Assembly (NCBI GenBank): GCA_963729325.1
Contig: CAVSNS010000003.1
Location: 18,864-82,863 of the forward strand
From: JABCYV01 sp963729325
Lineage (GTDB): Bacteria; Acidobacteriota; Terriglobia; Terriglobales; Acidobacteriaceae
Length of the DNA stretch: 64,000 nucleotides
Direction of reading: 5' to 3'
Below, piece by piece: positions 18,228 to 28,466 of the stretch. A program made the position numbers and the translations under genes. The notes beneath the pieces are model-generated. The model worked only from the letters and a program-made list of their open reading frames with translations. It had not been told where the DNA came from and made no database searches. Within the stretch, counting starts at the first letter, position 1; every line of letters starts with the position of its first letter.

Positions 18228-19882
18228 TCATTCGCCGACGGTCAGTTTGAATATCGTGATGTTGCGGCCGAAAGGCTGGGGATTCAGATCGCGAAATTCC
18301 GGATAGTGCTCTTTGAGCTGGTCCGCAAGATGAATGTCCCATCCCGCCTGAAATACCCATACCGTGTCTCCAGGTTTGAGGGCGTACAGTCTTAACATTT
18401 CGCCCCACCGGCTCAGGAAGATTTCAGCATTGAAGATGTTGGTCTGGTAGTCGGTAGAGATCACGTGATATCCGCCACACTGGAGTGTATGAAAACTAGC
18501 CAGCACAGCGTCAGCCGGGGCAGTCCGTTCGCGGCAGAGATAGTATCGAAGGAAGTAGTTGCTCTGAAAGTCGACGAAGGATCCGATCAGTTGGTGAAAC
18601 CTCGCGGTGGATGAAATCCATGGCGGCGGTCATGTTCGCTCGGCTCTGATCTCTCCGCAGCATATAGGGCCGGTGCGGAACGCCGAACAAATGACACGTC
18701 ACTACAACCAGCAGAGCAGCGGCCAGTCCTCGAGCAATTCGCTGGCCTGTGAGCCGGGCCAATACGAAGCTGACTCCAGCAACGGCAAAAGGCGCGAGGA
18801 TAGCCGAGTGCCGGGTACCACCGTAAGGATAGAGATCGGCAAGGGCAGCCGCACAGTTGAGGACGAAGGGCAGCAAGAGAAAGATTCCCAGTTCACGTGA
18901 GCTGGGCCGGCCAGGCTGCTGGCGGGTATTTCCCCATGAGCAGCATCGCCACACCCGCAAAGAACATCAGGCCGGCAACATCACCGATTGCGAGCTGTCC
19001 GAAAATGTATTGAAAAACCCCAAAGCTTCTGGCGAAGATGAATAAGGGCAGATGGTCGCGGCCCCAATGGAAGTAGGAGTTCGTGAGCAATGCTTGCATA
19101 CTTTGCTGTGCGCGTTCTCTACTGCTCACGGGAGCGATGTGGGTCTGATAAAGGAAGATGAGGAGGGCCAGCGCGCCCGCCTGTCCTGTGGTCCAAAGCG
19201 CGAGCAAGCCCTTCGACAGCGGTTCGCGGACCAGCCGCAGGGCTGAATATCCCCCGAGCGCGCCCGCAAACAGAATTGCCGAAAAATGGGTGAGCATCGC
19301 GAGATACAGAAACAGAAATGAGATCAGCATTTCGCGCGCCGAGTTTCTGGCCCAGGCGCGTTCCAGAAAGTAAGCCGCGAGCGCTGAAAGACAAAGCAAA
19401 AGCGCATACTGCCGCACCTCCGCCGAGAGCTCGATCATGGGCGGAAGAAAAGTCAGGAAGATGAGACCGATCCACCCAGCCATTTGTCCTAGAAGGCTCG
19501 TGAGCCAGCGAAATGCGACCCAGCAAAAAACTGTTCCGGCAATGACCGAAGGTAGGCGCAAGACCAACTCCGAGGTACCGAAGCTGCGCAGAAGGTACAG
19601 CACCAGGATCAGGAGCGGAGGATGCGCCGTGCCTACGCTAGCCCGATAAGCGGCCGCCAGGGAAGTCTGGTTTGCCGCCAGGAAGTGCAGCACCTCGTCG
19701 GGATTCAAGAAAGTTCCGGACGCGGCTCTGATACGCAGCAAAAAACCAAGAGTCAGAGCCGTGGCGGCCAGCAGTTCAGAATGAGTGGCCCACCACCTCT
19801 CTAAGGCGAAATCCCGGCCTGGTTGGGGCACGGGACGTGCGGAGGCGGCGTCTCTCTGCAGGTCATTCTGGGAGTGGGTCAT
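18228..19882 (-). CDS. Glycosyltransferase-39-like membrane protein (three frame breaks)
   Basis: About 550 codons from ATG 19882. Multi-pass membrane protein of the ArnT/PMT-like type: after a short cytosolic N-terminus the first helix is followed by a periplasmic loop with LNPDEVLHFLAANQ (the acidic DE pair expected in GT-39/GT-83 enzymes), HPPLLILVLYLLRSFG and LRLPSVIAGTV. About ten helices follow, ending with a soluble C-terminal region (LQCGGYHVISTDYQ, PGDTVWVFQAGWDI, RNITIFKLTVGE). Frame changes near 18930, 18600 and 18515. Predicted to transfer sugar from a polyprenyl donor in the periplasm. Confidence 0.75.
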
Positions 19883-19951
19883 CGTATAGCTGGGACAAAG
19901 CTCGCCGGAGGATAACCGAAATGCATCGGGTTAACCAGCTAGGCGTGCTGT

Positions 19952-20098
19952 GTCATCCTGAGCGGAGTGGCTGCTTCGCAACGCGAAGTAGCCGACGGAG
20001 TCGAAGGATCCCTAAAGCCTGCCAGCAAACTTTGGGGTAGGGATGCTGCGGCTTCCCTCGACCCCTCGCAGCGAGAGGCCGAAGCAGCTCAGCATGAC
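19952..20098. repeat. 147-bp inverted-repeat element (MITE/REP-like)
   Basis: Ends are GTCATCCTGAGC and GCTCAGCATGAC, an 11/12 terminal inverted repeat. Inside are a GCTTCGCAACGCGAAGTAGC hairpin and GGAGTCGAAGGATCCC, the kind of dispersed intergenic repeat often seen in acidobacterial genomes. Non-coding. Confidence 0.65.
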
Positions 20099-20153
20099 AA
20101 GGCTCAGTGCTTGGTCAGTTTGACGAACTGAAGCACTACCGCCGCGCGCTTCC

Positions 20154-20183
20154 TTGACCCCTTTCCGCAGCGCCCTTTATACT
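20154..20183 (+). promoter_or_regulatory. Predicted promoter of yceD-rpmF-plsX-fabD
   Basis: TTGACC at 20154-20159 and TATACT at 20178-20183 with an 18-base spacer, 85 bases before the yceD start. Confidence 0.6.
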
Positions 20184-20268
20184 TATTGCTTGCTCCCTGG
20201 AGAACTTGCGCCTCTGAGCGTGCTTCCGCGGCCTTCGCGGCATCAGGTAGGGGGTGCGGAGGTTTCCG

Positions 20269-20820
20269 ATGTTGATCGAAATTCATGAGTTGGAAGTCCA
20301 TCCCATTGATTTCGAGGAGCAGTACGGTCCGGGCGCGATCGATTTTGGACCGGATCTGCGGCAGGTAGACGACCTGCAGACCTCGGGACGCGCCCAACTG
20401 GTCGAGGAACGTCACGGCAAGCATCAGATAGTAAAGGATATACGGCTCACCGGCGAGCTGGCTACGAGAGTTGAGATGGCCTGCGCCCGTTGTCTGGAGC
20501 CGGTAGTTGAGAAGGTCGCGCGAAATTTTGATCTCTTGTACCGGCCACTGGGCACCGACGCGGGACGGGCTGAGCTTTCTGTTACCAGCGCGGAGGCCGA
20601 AGTCAGTTACTATCAGGGCGAGGGATTGCTGCTGGAAGATGCGTTGCGCGAGCAAGTGCTGCTGGCGCTCCCCATAAAGGCGATCTGCCGCGAGGACTGC
20701 AAGGGCCTTTGTCCGCATTGTGGAAGGAACCTGAATGCCGAGCAATGTTCCTGCGCTGAGCCGGTGGAAGATCCGCGCTGGTCGGCGCTGAAAGATATTC
20801 GCGGCAAGTTGGAAAACTAA
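20269..20820 (+). CDS. yceD: DUF177/YceD family protein
   Basis: 183 aa from ATG 20269, preceded by GGAGG at six bases. The family CxxC pairs are present: ACARCLEPV in the middle and CREDCKGLCPHCGRNLN near the C-terminus, which should bind zinc; also LEDALREQVLLALP. YceD is regularly encoded just before rpmF, as here, and is linked to 23S rRNA maturation in E. coli and plants. Confidence 0.9.
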   Translation: MLIEIHELEVHPIDFEEQYGPGAIDFGPDLRQVDDLQTSGRAQLVEERHGKHQIVKDIRLTGELATRVEMACARCLEPVVEKVARNFDLLYRPLGTDAGRAELSVTSAEAEVSYYQGEGLLLEDALREQVLLALPIKAICREDCKGLCPHCGRNLNAEQCSCAEPVEDPRWSALKDIRGKLEN

Positions 20821-20914
20821 AAACGACTACTTGCTCCTGGCTCCTGGCTTTTCGCGTGGAGGGTTCGAGCCAGATGCCAGCAGCTAGATGCAGATCTTAG
20901 AAAAGGAATCTTAA

Positions 20915-21100
20915 ATGCCAAATCCAAAACGGCGACACTCCAAAGCGCGGACAAGCTCGCGGCGCGCTCACGACGCACTCAAAAGCCACGCCCTCTCCGA
21001 GTGCCCGAACTGCCACGAGCGCAAAATGCCGCATCGTGCCTGCCCCAAGTGCGGTTACTATAAGGGCCGCGAAGTTCTGGACGTCGAGGAATCCAGCTAG
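20915..21100 (+). CDS. rpmF: 50S ribosomal protein L32
   Basis: 61 aa. MPNPKRRHSKARTSSRRAHD is the L32 start; the zinc ribbon CPNCHERKMPHRACPKCGYY is of the four-cysteine type. Large-subunit component. A degenerate GCTCCTGGCTCCTGGC repeat lies in the 94-base gap after yceD. Confidence 0.97.
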   Translation: MPNPKRRHSKARTSSRRAHDALKSHALSECPNCHERKMPHRACPKCGYYKGREVLDVEESS

Positions 21101-21109
21101 CCCCACTTC

Positions 21110-22132
21110 ATGCCAAGCGTCATTGCCTTGGACGCGATGGGTTCGGACCGGGCGCCAAAGCCTGAGGTCGAAGGTGCAATTCAGGCGGCTCGGCACTACG
21201 GCGTTCACGTCAGTTTAGTGGGCAACGACGCTGCGATTCGGGCAGAACTCAGCCGCTATCCCGCCGCGTCCGGCCTGCCTCTGGAAATAGTCCACGCCAG
21301 CGAAGTCATCACCATGGAGGATAAGGCGGTGCAAGCAGTTCGCGCCAAGCGCGACTCTTCCATGCGTGTGGGACTTCGCCTGGTGCGCGAAGGTCGAGCC
21401 ACCGGCTTCGTGACCGCCGGCAACACCGGGGCCGCGATGGCGACGGCGAAAATGGTTCTCGGGGGGATACCTGGAGTCGATCGTCCCGCACTGGCTGCGG
21501 TTTTCCCTACCGCGATACGGACGGTCGCTATCCTGCTGGATGTTGGGGCCAACGTCGACTGCACGCCAGAGAATCTGGAGCAGTTCGCGGTCATGGGCGA
21601 AATCTACTTTCGCAGCATGTTCGGCACGCGCCGCCCTAAGGTTGGTCTGCTTTCCATCGGCGAAGAAGACACCAAAGGCAACGAGTTGACCCGCGAAGCG
21701 TTTCAGCTTCTGAAAAAACTTCCGCTGAATTTCGTGGGCAACGTGGAAGGGCGCGACCTGTACGGCGGCCAGGTGGATGTGATCGTCGCCGATGGCTTCG
21801 TGGGTAACGTCGCGCTGAAGACCTCTGAAGGCGTAGCTAACCTGGTACGTGCAATTCTAAAGGAAAGTCTGAAAGAGACAATTACGCGGCAGGTGGGATA
21901 TCTGCTTTCGCGCAGCGCGTTTGCGGATTTCAAAAAGCGGCTTGACCACACCGAATATGGTGGAGCGCCACTGCTGGGGGTGAAGGGCGTCTGCTTCATC
22001 ACCCACGGATCGTCGAATGCGAATGCAATCAAAAATGCGATTCGCGTAGCGGCGGAATTCGCCGAGCGGAAGATCAATAGCAAGATCGAGAAGGAGCTAG
22101 CGGGGGTACGAGTCGCGACGATGAGTACGTAA
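21110..22132 (+). CDS. plsX: Phosphate acyltransferase PlsX
   Basis: 340 aa, full length. Opens with VIALDAMGSDRAPKPEVEGA and contains TAGNTGAAMATAKMVLGGIPGVDRPALA, LLDVGANVDCTPENLEQFAVMG, LLSIGEEDTKGNE and NFVGNVEGRDLYGGQVDVIVADGFVGNV. Makes acyl-phosphate from acyl-ACP for phospholipid synthesis. Ten bases after rpmF, nineteen before fabD; same operon. Confidence 0.97.
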   Translation: MPSVIALDAMGSDRAPKPEVEGAIQAARHYGVHVSLVGNDAAIRAELSRYPAASGLPLEIVHASEVITMEDKAVQAVRAKRDSSMRVGLRLVREGRATGFVTAGNTGAAMATAKMVLGGIPGVDRPALAAVFPTAIRTVAILLDVGANVDCTPENLEQFAVMGEIYFRSMFGTRRPKVGLLSIGEEDTKGNELTREAFQLLKKLPLNFVGNVEGRDLYGGQVDVIVADGFVGNVALKTSEGVANLVRAILKESLKETITRQVGYLLSRSAFADFKKRLDHTEYGGAPLLGVKGVCFITHGSSNANAIKNAIRVAAEFAERKINSKIEKELAGVRVATMST

Positions 22133-22150
22133 GTCCAGAATAATATTTCC

Positions 22151-23107
22151 ATGACAATTTCGGCATCTCCCATCGCCTTTCTCTTCCCTGGCCAGGGATC
22201 TCAAGCCGTCGGCATGGGCAAAGAGCTTGCGGAGAAATATCCCGTCGCCCGGCAGACATTCGACGAAGCCGATGAAGCGCTCGGGATCAAGCTCTCCCGA
22301 TTGTGCTTCGAGGGACCGGAGGAACAACTTCGACTGACGGAGATCACGCAGCCCGCCATCCTGACCACTTCAGTCGCAGCTTGGCGTGTTCTGAACGAGA
22401 AAGGTTTGAAGCCGAGCTTTGTCGCCGGACACAGCCTGGGTGAGTATTCGGCGCATGTTGCTGCCGGCACACTCAGCTTTGCCGACGCCGTGCGCACCGT
22501 CCGCAACCGCGGCAAGTACATGCAGGAAGCCGTTCCAGTTGGAGTAGGCGCAATGGCGGCGATCCTCGGCATGAATCTGGAGAAGGTCTCAGCGGTTTGC
22601 CAGGACGCCGCCCAGGGCGAGGTCTGCGAGCCCGCTAACATTAATTCTCCAGAGCAGATCGTGATCTCGGGCCATGCCGCTGCGGTCGAACGCGCGACGA
22701 GGCTGGCAGATGAACGCGGGGCCAAGCGAGCTAAGATGCTGTCCGTAAGCGCCCCATTCCATTGTGCTCTCATGAAACCGGCGCAAGACCGGCTGGCGAA
22801 AGATCTGCAGTCGCTGAGTTTTCGCCGGCCGGCGGTTCCGGTTGCGTGCAACGTCGACGCGGCGATCATCGAAGACGCGGACGGCAGCCGGGACGCCCTG
22901 ATCCGGCAGGTGACTGGTTCGGTGAAATGGGATCCGTCCATGCGCCTGCTGATGGCGCGAGGTGTTCAGACGTTCGTTGAAGTCGGTCCAGGCAAAGTTC
23001 TGTGCGGCCTGATGCGTCAGATCGACCGATCGATGACATGCCTGAACGTTGGCGATGAAGCGTCCCTGCAGAAGACGTTAGAACACTTCACCAGCGTTCG
23101 CGCATGA
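22151..23107 (+). CDS. fabD: Malonyl-CoA:ACP transacylase FabD
   Basis: 318 aa. FLFPGQGSQAVGMGKEL near the start, nucleophile motif GHSLGEYSAHVAAG with Ser about residue 96, active-site His in APFHCALM, and FVEVGPGKVLCGL at the end. Supplies malonyl-ACP for fatty-acid elongation. Last gene of the yceD-rpmF-plsX-fabD run. Confidence 0.97.
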   Translation: MTISASPIAFLFPGQGSQAVGMGKELAEKYPVARQTFDEADEALGIKLSRLCFEGPEEQLRLTEITQPAILTTSVAAWRVLNEKGLKPSFVAGHSLGEYSAHVAAGTLSFADAVRTVRNRGKYMQEAVPVGVGAMAAILGMNLEKVSAVCQDAAQGEVCEPANINSPEQIVISGHAAAVERATRLADERGAKRAKMLSVSAPFHCALMKPAQDRLAKDLQSLSFRRPAVPVACNVDAAIIEDADGSRDALIRQVTGSVKWDPSMRLLMARGVQTFVEVGPGKVLCGLMRQIDRSMTCLNVGDEASLQKTLEHFTSVRA

Positions 23108-23135
23108 CTTCCGCTGGGATCAACGAAACTGCAGT

Positions 23136-23579
23136 TCACAAGGCGGAGGGCTGAGGCGTCTTGTCGGATTTATCTACATACAGTTGGGCATGTTCGGCAC
23201 GGCCATTCACAATGGCGTCCACCACAATCCCGCTGCCGCCGCCGGAGCAACTGCTGGCGCCATAGATTTCATAGCGGTTGACGATTCCCCACTCTCCTCC
23301 CGGCCCCCAGTCGCGATAAAACTCACTGTAGGGATACTGCGAGTGTTTCTCGGGATGCTGCTTCCATTGCGGGTCGGCAAAATAAATGCCGTACGCAGTT
23401 TCATAGTCTTTCTTCTGAAGGGCGGCAAAGAATTTGTCTGCCACGTGCTTTTCCGGCCAGTAGCGGTTCATCCATACCACCAAGGCCAACACCACAATAA
23501 GTACAACTGCACTGACGATTTTGATCCGACGCCGTCGTTCTCGTGCCGGGTCGTATGGTGGGGCATCGAGCAGACTCAT
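23136..23579 (-). CDS. Membrane-anchored hypothetical protein
   Basis: 147 aa. Charged N-terminus (DPARERRRRIK) then one transmembrane helix at about residues 20-38 and a periplasmic domain (KHVADKFFAALQKKDYETAYGIYFADPQWKQ) resembling small acidobacterial proteins of unknown role. Frame intact. Convergent with fabD. Confidence 0.75.
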   Translation of the reverse strand: MSLLDAPPYDPARERRRRIKIVSAVVLIVVLALVVWMNRYWPEKHVADKFFAALQKKDYETAYGIYFADPQWKQHPEKHSQYPYSEFYRDWGPGGEWGIVNRYEIYGASSCSGGGSGIVVDAIVNGRAEHAQLYVDKSDKTPQPSAL

Positions 23580-23658
23580 GGCTGCACCAGCATAATTGAT
23601 TCCCGCGGATTACAGAAAGTTCCGCATAACAACCCAGCAATCGACGACAAAACGAAGA

Positions 23659-24771
23659 TTACAACGTCCGTTTGAACAACGGTGTGGCTACGCTCAAGGA
23701 GATGAGCGCGAAGATAGAGAGATAGAGCATGTCAGGAATAATCGCCGAGAAGCCTGCCTCCTTCAGCAGCAGCGCCTTGAAGCCGTGGACGGCGAAGGTG
23801 AATGGATCAACTTTTGCAATCCCCCGCAGCCACCAGGGGAATGCCTGGATGGGATAGATCGCGCCACTGGGGAAGAACAGCAGCGTGTTCAGGATGCCGA
23901 AGATGGCCCGCGGCACCAACGGATCCTCGACCCTGACCATCAGCAGGAACATCATGGTATTGAACGCCAGCGAAGTAAGCACGATCATGATGATGAGCCC
24001 AAGGGCCGTGGCTGGATTAAACAGCGTGCCTACACCCGCAAGCATCGAACCTATGACCGTGATGATCACCCCGGTCAGCGTCGCTTTGATGGCGCCGGCG
24101 CCGTTGAGTCCGAAAACCAATTCCGCCTTGGTAATCGGCGTCACCAGGTAACCTTCGACTACTCCTCGCGCTTTGTCGTCAATGTAGAGCATGCCTCCGC
24201 CGATCATCACAGAAACGAACATGGCCAGGCTGATCGAACCCGGAAGCAGATATTTCATATATTCGATATAGGGATACAGCTCCACAATCTGCAGTACGGT
24301 TTGCTGCAAGATGCGCGGCTCAACCGTAGGATTGTTCAGTGCATTGGTAATTTGAGTCAGCTCGTCTTCCAGAGTCGAGCTCATGAAGTTGTCGCTATTG
24401 TCCACGATCAGAGCGACGCGCGGCTGGTCCTGTTCGTAAACTCGTCGCGAATATTGCGGAGGAATAATCACCGCGCCCTGAATCTTACCGTTACGCACGT
24501 CTTCCATGGCTTGCTTGTCGTTGTTGTAATAAATCGGCTCAAAAGTGCGCATGTTGGCGCGGACCGAATCGAAGGCCTCACGAATCTTCAAGGCCTGGGT
24601 TCCACCGTCCTGGTCCACCAAGCCAAGCTTTGCGTCGCGAATCTTGCCGCCGAAAGCATTGCCCAGCACAATCAGCTGCACCAAGGGAAAAATCATAGAC
24701 GCCATCATCAGCGCCGGAGAGCGGAAGAATTTGCGCATTTCGCGTTCGATAATTGCCATTATGTGGTTCAT
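23659..24771 (-). CDS. ABC-2 type transporter permease
   Basis: 370 aa with a first helix at about 17-37, a long extracytoplasmic loop (residues 40-170), and five helices in the second half, the YbhR/YhiH-like layout of ABC-2 exporters. Motifs MNHIMAIIEREMRKFFRSPALM and KARGVVEGYLVTPITKAEL fit. Start overlaps the ATPase stop by four bases. Exports an unknown compound with the HlyD and ATPase partners. Confidence 0.9.
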   Translation of the reverse strand: MNHIMAIIEREMRKFFRSPALMMASMIFPLVQLIVLGNAFGGKIRDAKLGLVDQDGGTQALKIREAFDSVRANMRTFEPIYYNNDKQAMEDVRNGKIQGAVIIPPQYSRRVYEQDQPRVALIVDNSDNFMSSTLEDELTQITNALNNPTVEPRILQQTVLQIVELYPYIEYMKYLLPGSISLAMFVSVMIGGGMLYIDDKARGVVEGYLVTPITKAELVFGLNGAGAIKATLTGVIITVIGSMLAGVGTLFNPATALGLIIMIVLTSLAFNTMMFLLMVRVEDPLVPRAIFGILNTLLFFPSGAIYPIQAFPWWLRGIAKVDPFTFAVHGFKALLLKEAGFSAIIPDMLYLSIFALISLSVATPLFKRTL

Positions 24772-25842
24772 GGTTGCAATCCTGGCCGGGGAGGCATGAC
24801 GAAACCGTAGGCTTTCACTAATTCGTCGCGTAACTGCCTTCCTGTGTAGTGGACGAACACGTCGTCCAATGTGGTGTTTTGAACTGACAGTGATTTCACG
24901 CTCACCCCAGCCTGCACGGCCGTTTCTACAAGCTCCGTCGTGGTACGGGAGCCATCACCGGTCAGGATCCGATACATGCCGGCGCCCTCATGTTGCACCG
25001 AGGTGACGTTGCTCAGTTTGTGCAGACGCTGCTCCCAATCGGCGGGGGCATTGTCAAATTGCGCCTCAATCACATTAGATCCTGGCACGCTGGCCTTGAG
25101 TGCAGGAGGAGTATCAAGCGCCACCAGCTTGCCGTGATCGATGATGGCGATGCGGTCGCACAGGCGGTCCGCTTCATCCATGTAGTGCGTGGTGATCAGA
25201 ATCGTAAGTTGCCGATGCGCTTTGATATTAGTCAGCATTTCCCATACGGCGACGCGGGAAACGGGATCCAAGCCCGTAGTGGGCTCGTCGAGGAAGAAAA
25301 TTCGGGGACTATGCACCAGCCCGCGCGCGATCTCCAGGCGTCGACGCATGCCGCCGGAAAGAGTTTTGGTTTGCGCCGAGCGCCACTTGGTCAGATCTAC
25401 GAGTTCCAGCAACTCATCGATAGCCGCCTCGCGCTTCTTGCGCGGGAACATCGTACAGCTTGGCATAGATGCTCAGATTTTCCTCAATCGTGAGATCGAG
25501 GTCACTGGTGAGTGCTTGCGGAATCACGCCAATGGCACGTCGCGCCGCATCAGGTTCCTTCTGCACATCGTGGCCGGCAATGCGAGCTAGTCCGGAAGTG
25601 ATGGGAATGAGCGTTGTCATCATGCGGATGAGGGTCGACTTGCCGGCGCCATTCGGTCCCAGCAAGCCAAAAATTTCCCCTTCTTTCACGTGAAAGGTGA
25701 CGTCGTCGACCGCGGTGAACTCGCCGTATTTCTTGACGATGTGTTCCACGTCAATGGCATTGGGAACGTTCGCGGCATGTCCATTATCGGAGTCTGAGCT
25801 AGTCTCGACCGACCCCTTACCCGGATTGAGATCAGCCATCAT
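24768..25842 (-). CDS. ABC transporter ATP-binding protein (one frame break)
   Basis: About 358 codons. Walker A GLLGPNGAGKSTLIRMM, Q-loop GVIPQALTSDLDLT, signature LSGGMRRRLEIARGL, Walker B RIFFLDEPTTGLDP and switch His in ILITTHYMDEADRLCD all present. The frame changes near 25440 at the YDVP(A/R) junction: N-terminal part 25842-25440, C-terminal part 25466-24768. Middle gene of the export operon. Confidence 0.92.
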
Positions 25843-26940
25843 GGCTTCTGCTCCGCGGTTGCACTCTCGCCTGCCGCTGTTGCCTTCAACTGGGCGGGTG
25901 AAACCAGCACTTCGGCCGTCATCCCGGGCACGTATGCCCCTTTGGGATTGTCCAGCCGGACCTTGAGCACGATAGTCTTAATGTCGCGTTTTCGCCGACT
26001 TACGTCACGCTGGGTGGCGAAATCAGCTTCCGCCGATTTGAAAAATACTTTCCCCGACGTAACAGTGCCGCCCGGGTAAGCGAACACGCAGGGTATCTCC
26101 CAGGCCAATATGATCGGCTTGCGTTTCAGGAATCGCTGCCCGAACCCAGGTGTCTGATAAATCGATGATAGTCGCGATGGGCTGTCCGGCATTGAGCACT
26201 TCTCCTTCGCGCGCTGCGCGCACTGAAACGGTGCCTGTGATGGGCGAATAAATCTTGGTATATCCCAGGCGAACTTCCGCTTCTTTCAGTTGGGCCACAG
26301 CGTTGGCCAACTGGCCGCGAGTGGATTCGACCGTGCTTTGGGCGGCATGCGCCTGATGAGTGTTAGCGATCGCGGTATTCAGATCCGCCTGCGCCGCGCT
26401 GACTTGATCTTTCAAAGCCTGCACGGTGGCTTGCTGCGCTTTCAGATTGCTCTCCGCCTGCACGCGATCCTGATCCGAGGCAACGCCCTGCTTGGCAAGT
26501 TCGATGGTGCGCCGGCTATCGCTCTCTGTGCGCACCAGCATGGCTTCAGACTGGACCAGTTGCGCGCGCACGGATTGCAATTTCGCCTGGGCGTTGGCTA
26601 CGGTGCTGGTCGTCGATCCGGCGGTGGCTTGCTGGGTCGCCTGGGTCGCGGCTACTTGCGAACGCAGACTGTCGATCATGGCTGCGGCCGCCCGGGCTTG
26701 CGCCTCCAGTTCCGAGGGATCGATGACAGCGATCAAGTCGCCTTGCTTCACTTGCGTCCCCTCGTCGATCAGAAGCTTCGCAAGACGGCCCTGGACCTGC
26801 GGACTGACGATCACCTGATTGGAATCAACGGTGCCGATCAACACCAAGTCCTGCGAGTGCGGCGTGGAGACCAGGTAATAGATCAGCGAGACGGCACAGA
26901 CCACCGAAAGAAGAATCAGGAATTTATTGCGGGCACTCAC
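25839..26940 (-). CDS. HlyD-family periplasmic adaptor (one frame break)
   Basis: About 367 codons. N-terminal membrane anchor (FLILLSVVCAVSLIYYLV), lipoyl half-motif VDSNQVIVSPQVQGRLAKLLIDEGTQVKQGDLIAVID, a long coiled-coil hairpin (about residues 75-200, rich in AQ and LK heptads), and the second lipoyl half with GTVSVRAAREGEVLNAGQPIATI. Frame changes near 26075 (LRVRLPG to GTVTSGKVFF). Links the ABC-2 pump to the outer membrane; start overlaps the TetR stop. Confidence 0.9.
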
Positions 26941-27623
26941 TTTGGTTCTCCTTCGGGCTGTTGAGCGGGATGCGTGAACAAAGCGGCTGAAATGAAGTCG
27001 AGCACCGAGGCTCGGCGCTGAGCCAGGCGCTCTGGGTCCATTGGATTAATACCGGTCATTAATCGCATCACGGGGGCGACGCTGCTGAAATAAAAGACGA
27101 TAACCGCGATCATGGAAGGGATGAAGTGCATGGGATCGACTTGCCGAAAATCTCCGGTGGCCTGTCCATCGCGCAGGACTTCGGCAATCTTGGTGAAAAG
27201 CGGACGGAAATATTGCTTTACGATGCGTTCGAACTGCGGAGTGCTGCCGCGCCTCGCACGCATCAGCTCTCCATGAACAATTGGCGGGTACAAGGGATTG
27301 CTGGCCACGTAATCGAAGTGCGCGCCCACATAGGCCAGAATCTTTTCGCGAGGTGGAAGCCGCCGGGCGAGCACTTCATGGACGTTTGCCGTCAAACCTC
27401 CGAAAACCTGGTCGATGACCGCTTCGTAAAGCGCTTCTTTGTCTTTGAAGTAGTAATAGAGAAGCGCCTTATTCACCCCTGCGGCGCGGGCAATGGCATC
27501 GGTCCGCGCGCCAGCGACGCCTTCACGGGCAAACTCACGCACGGCAGCGCGCAGGATCGCGGCCCGACTCTGTTCGGGACGTCCCCGGGAACCCATACGC
27601 GATTTGGAGGCCACGGCTTTCAT
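26937..27623 (-). CDS. TetR/AcrR family regulator of efflux operon
   Basis: 228 aa. Helix-turn-helix at about residues 18-65 (AILRAAVREFAREGVAGARTDAIARAAGVNKALLYYYFKDKEALYEAV), then a C-terminal ligand domain like the CecR/YbiH group (GELMRARRGSTPQFERIV). AAGGAAAG eight bases before ATG. First gene of the TetR-HlyD-ATPase-permease operon, an arrangement known from ybhFSR-type loci. Confidence 0.9.
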   Translation of the reverse strand: MKAVASKSRMGSRGRPEQSRAAILRAAVREFAREGVAGARTDAIARAAGVNKALLYYYFKDKEALYEAVIDQVFGGLTANVHEVLARRLPPREKILAYVGAHFDYVASNPLYPPIVHGELMRARRGSTPQFERIVKQYFRPLFTKIAEVLRDGQATGDFRQVDPMHFIPSMIAVIVFYFSSVAPVMRLMTGINPMDPERLAQRRASVLDFISAALFTHPAQQPEGEPK

Positions 27624-27641
27624 ACGGAATCTTTCCTTAAT

Positions 27642-27685
27642 TAACCAGTTAGTTAGATTATATATGAGAATCGGCGGATGCGCAA
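27642..27685 (-). promoter_or_regulatory. Promoter and TAAC/GTTA operator of the efflux operon
   Basis: On the minus strand TTGCGC (27685-27680), 17-base spacer, TATAAT (27662-27657). Immediately downstream TAAC-TGGTTA... reads as an inverted TAAC/GTTA repeat (27642-27655) across the start point, fitting autorepression by the TetR gene. Confidence 0.5.
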
Positions 27686-27791
27686 TTCTTCTCGGAGGAA
27701 CTACGCGGCCTCAGCGATGCTCTGGGCCGTTTCGCCTTCGTCTCTATTTTTGCTGCTACTCTCGAGGCCAAGGCTAACTAGTCTAAGTATC

Positions 27792-28466
27792 TCAGACCTT
27801 CAAGACTGAAGTATAGATTGCCATTCCCACGACTGCGTCAATACCCATCGAATCCAGGCGATCGATTTCTTCTTGAGTGGTAATGCCGCCGGCCGCGATG
27901 AGATGGCATTCTGTGATCGTGCGAAGTTCGCAAATCACTTCGAGAGGAAAGCCTTGCATCAGGCCTTCAACGTCGATATGAGTGTAGAGGAAGGCATCGC
28001 ACCAGGATTGGAGTGCTTGGATCATTTGAACCGGAGAAATGTCCGTGCGATTCCGCCAGCCGTTGGTGGCTACCTTGCCGCGGCGGGAGTCGATCGCAAA
28101 GACTAGCCTCTCCCGCCCAACGGCGGATGCCAGGCTGGCCGCGAAACTGGTATCGATCTCTCCATTCCGCACGAGGGAAGAGCCTATGATCACCTTTCGT
28201 GCTCCGAGTTCTAACATGGACTCAGCCTTTTGAACGGTGCGGATACCGCCGCCCACTTGGCAGGGCAATCGGGCAGCGAAATACGAGACCAGCGAGCCAT
28301 TGTCCCCTCTTCCCATAGCCGCGTCGAGATCGATGAGTTGGATGAGAGGATATTTGCAGAAACGCTCGATCCAGGAATCGAAGTCGTCGAACTCCAATGC
28401 CTTCCTCTCGCCTTGGACAAGCTGAACAATCTTGCCGCCCATCAGATCGATGGAGGGAATCAGCAT
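27792..28466 (-). CDS. hisA: HisA: ProFAR isomerase
   Basis: 224 aa TIM barrel. MLIPSIDLMGGKIVQLVQGE carries the first catalytic Asp; FAIDSRRGKVATNGW the second. Phosphate sites VGGGIRT and AAGGITTQEEI present. ATG 28466 overlaps the last bases of hisF. Last gene of the operon. It interconverts the ProFAR/PRFAR aminoaldose and ketose in histidine synthesis. Confidence 0.93.
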   Translation of the reverse strand: MLIPSIDLMGGKIVQLVQGERKALEFDDFDSWIERFCKYPLIQLIDLDAAMGRGDNGSLVSYFAARLPCQVGGGIRTVQKAESMLELGARKVIIGSSLVRNGEIDTSFAASLASAVGRERLVFAIDSRRGKVATNGWRNRTDISPVQMIQALQSWCDAFLYTHIDVEGLMQGFPLEVICELRTITECHLIAAGGITTQEEIDRLDSMGIDAVVGMAIYTSVLKV

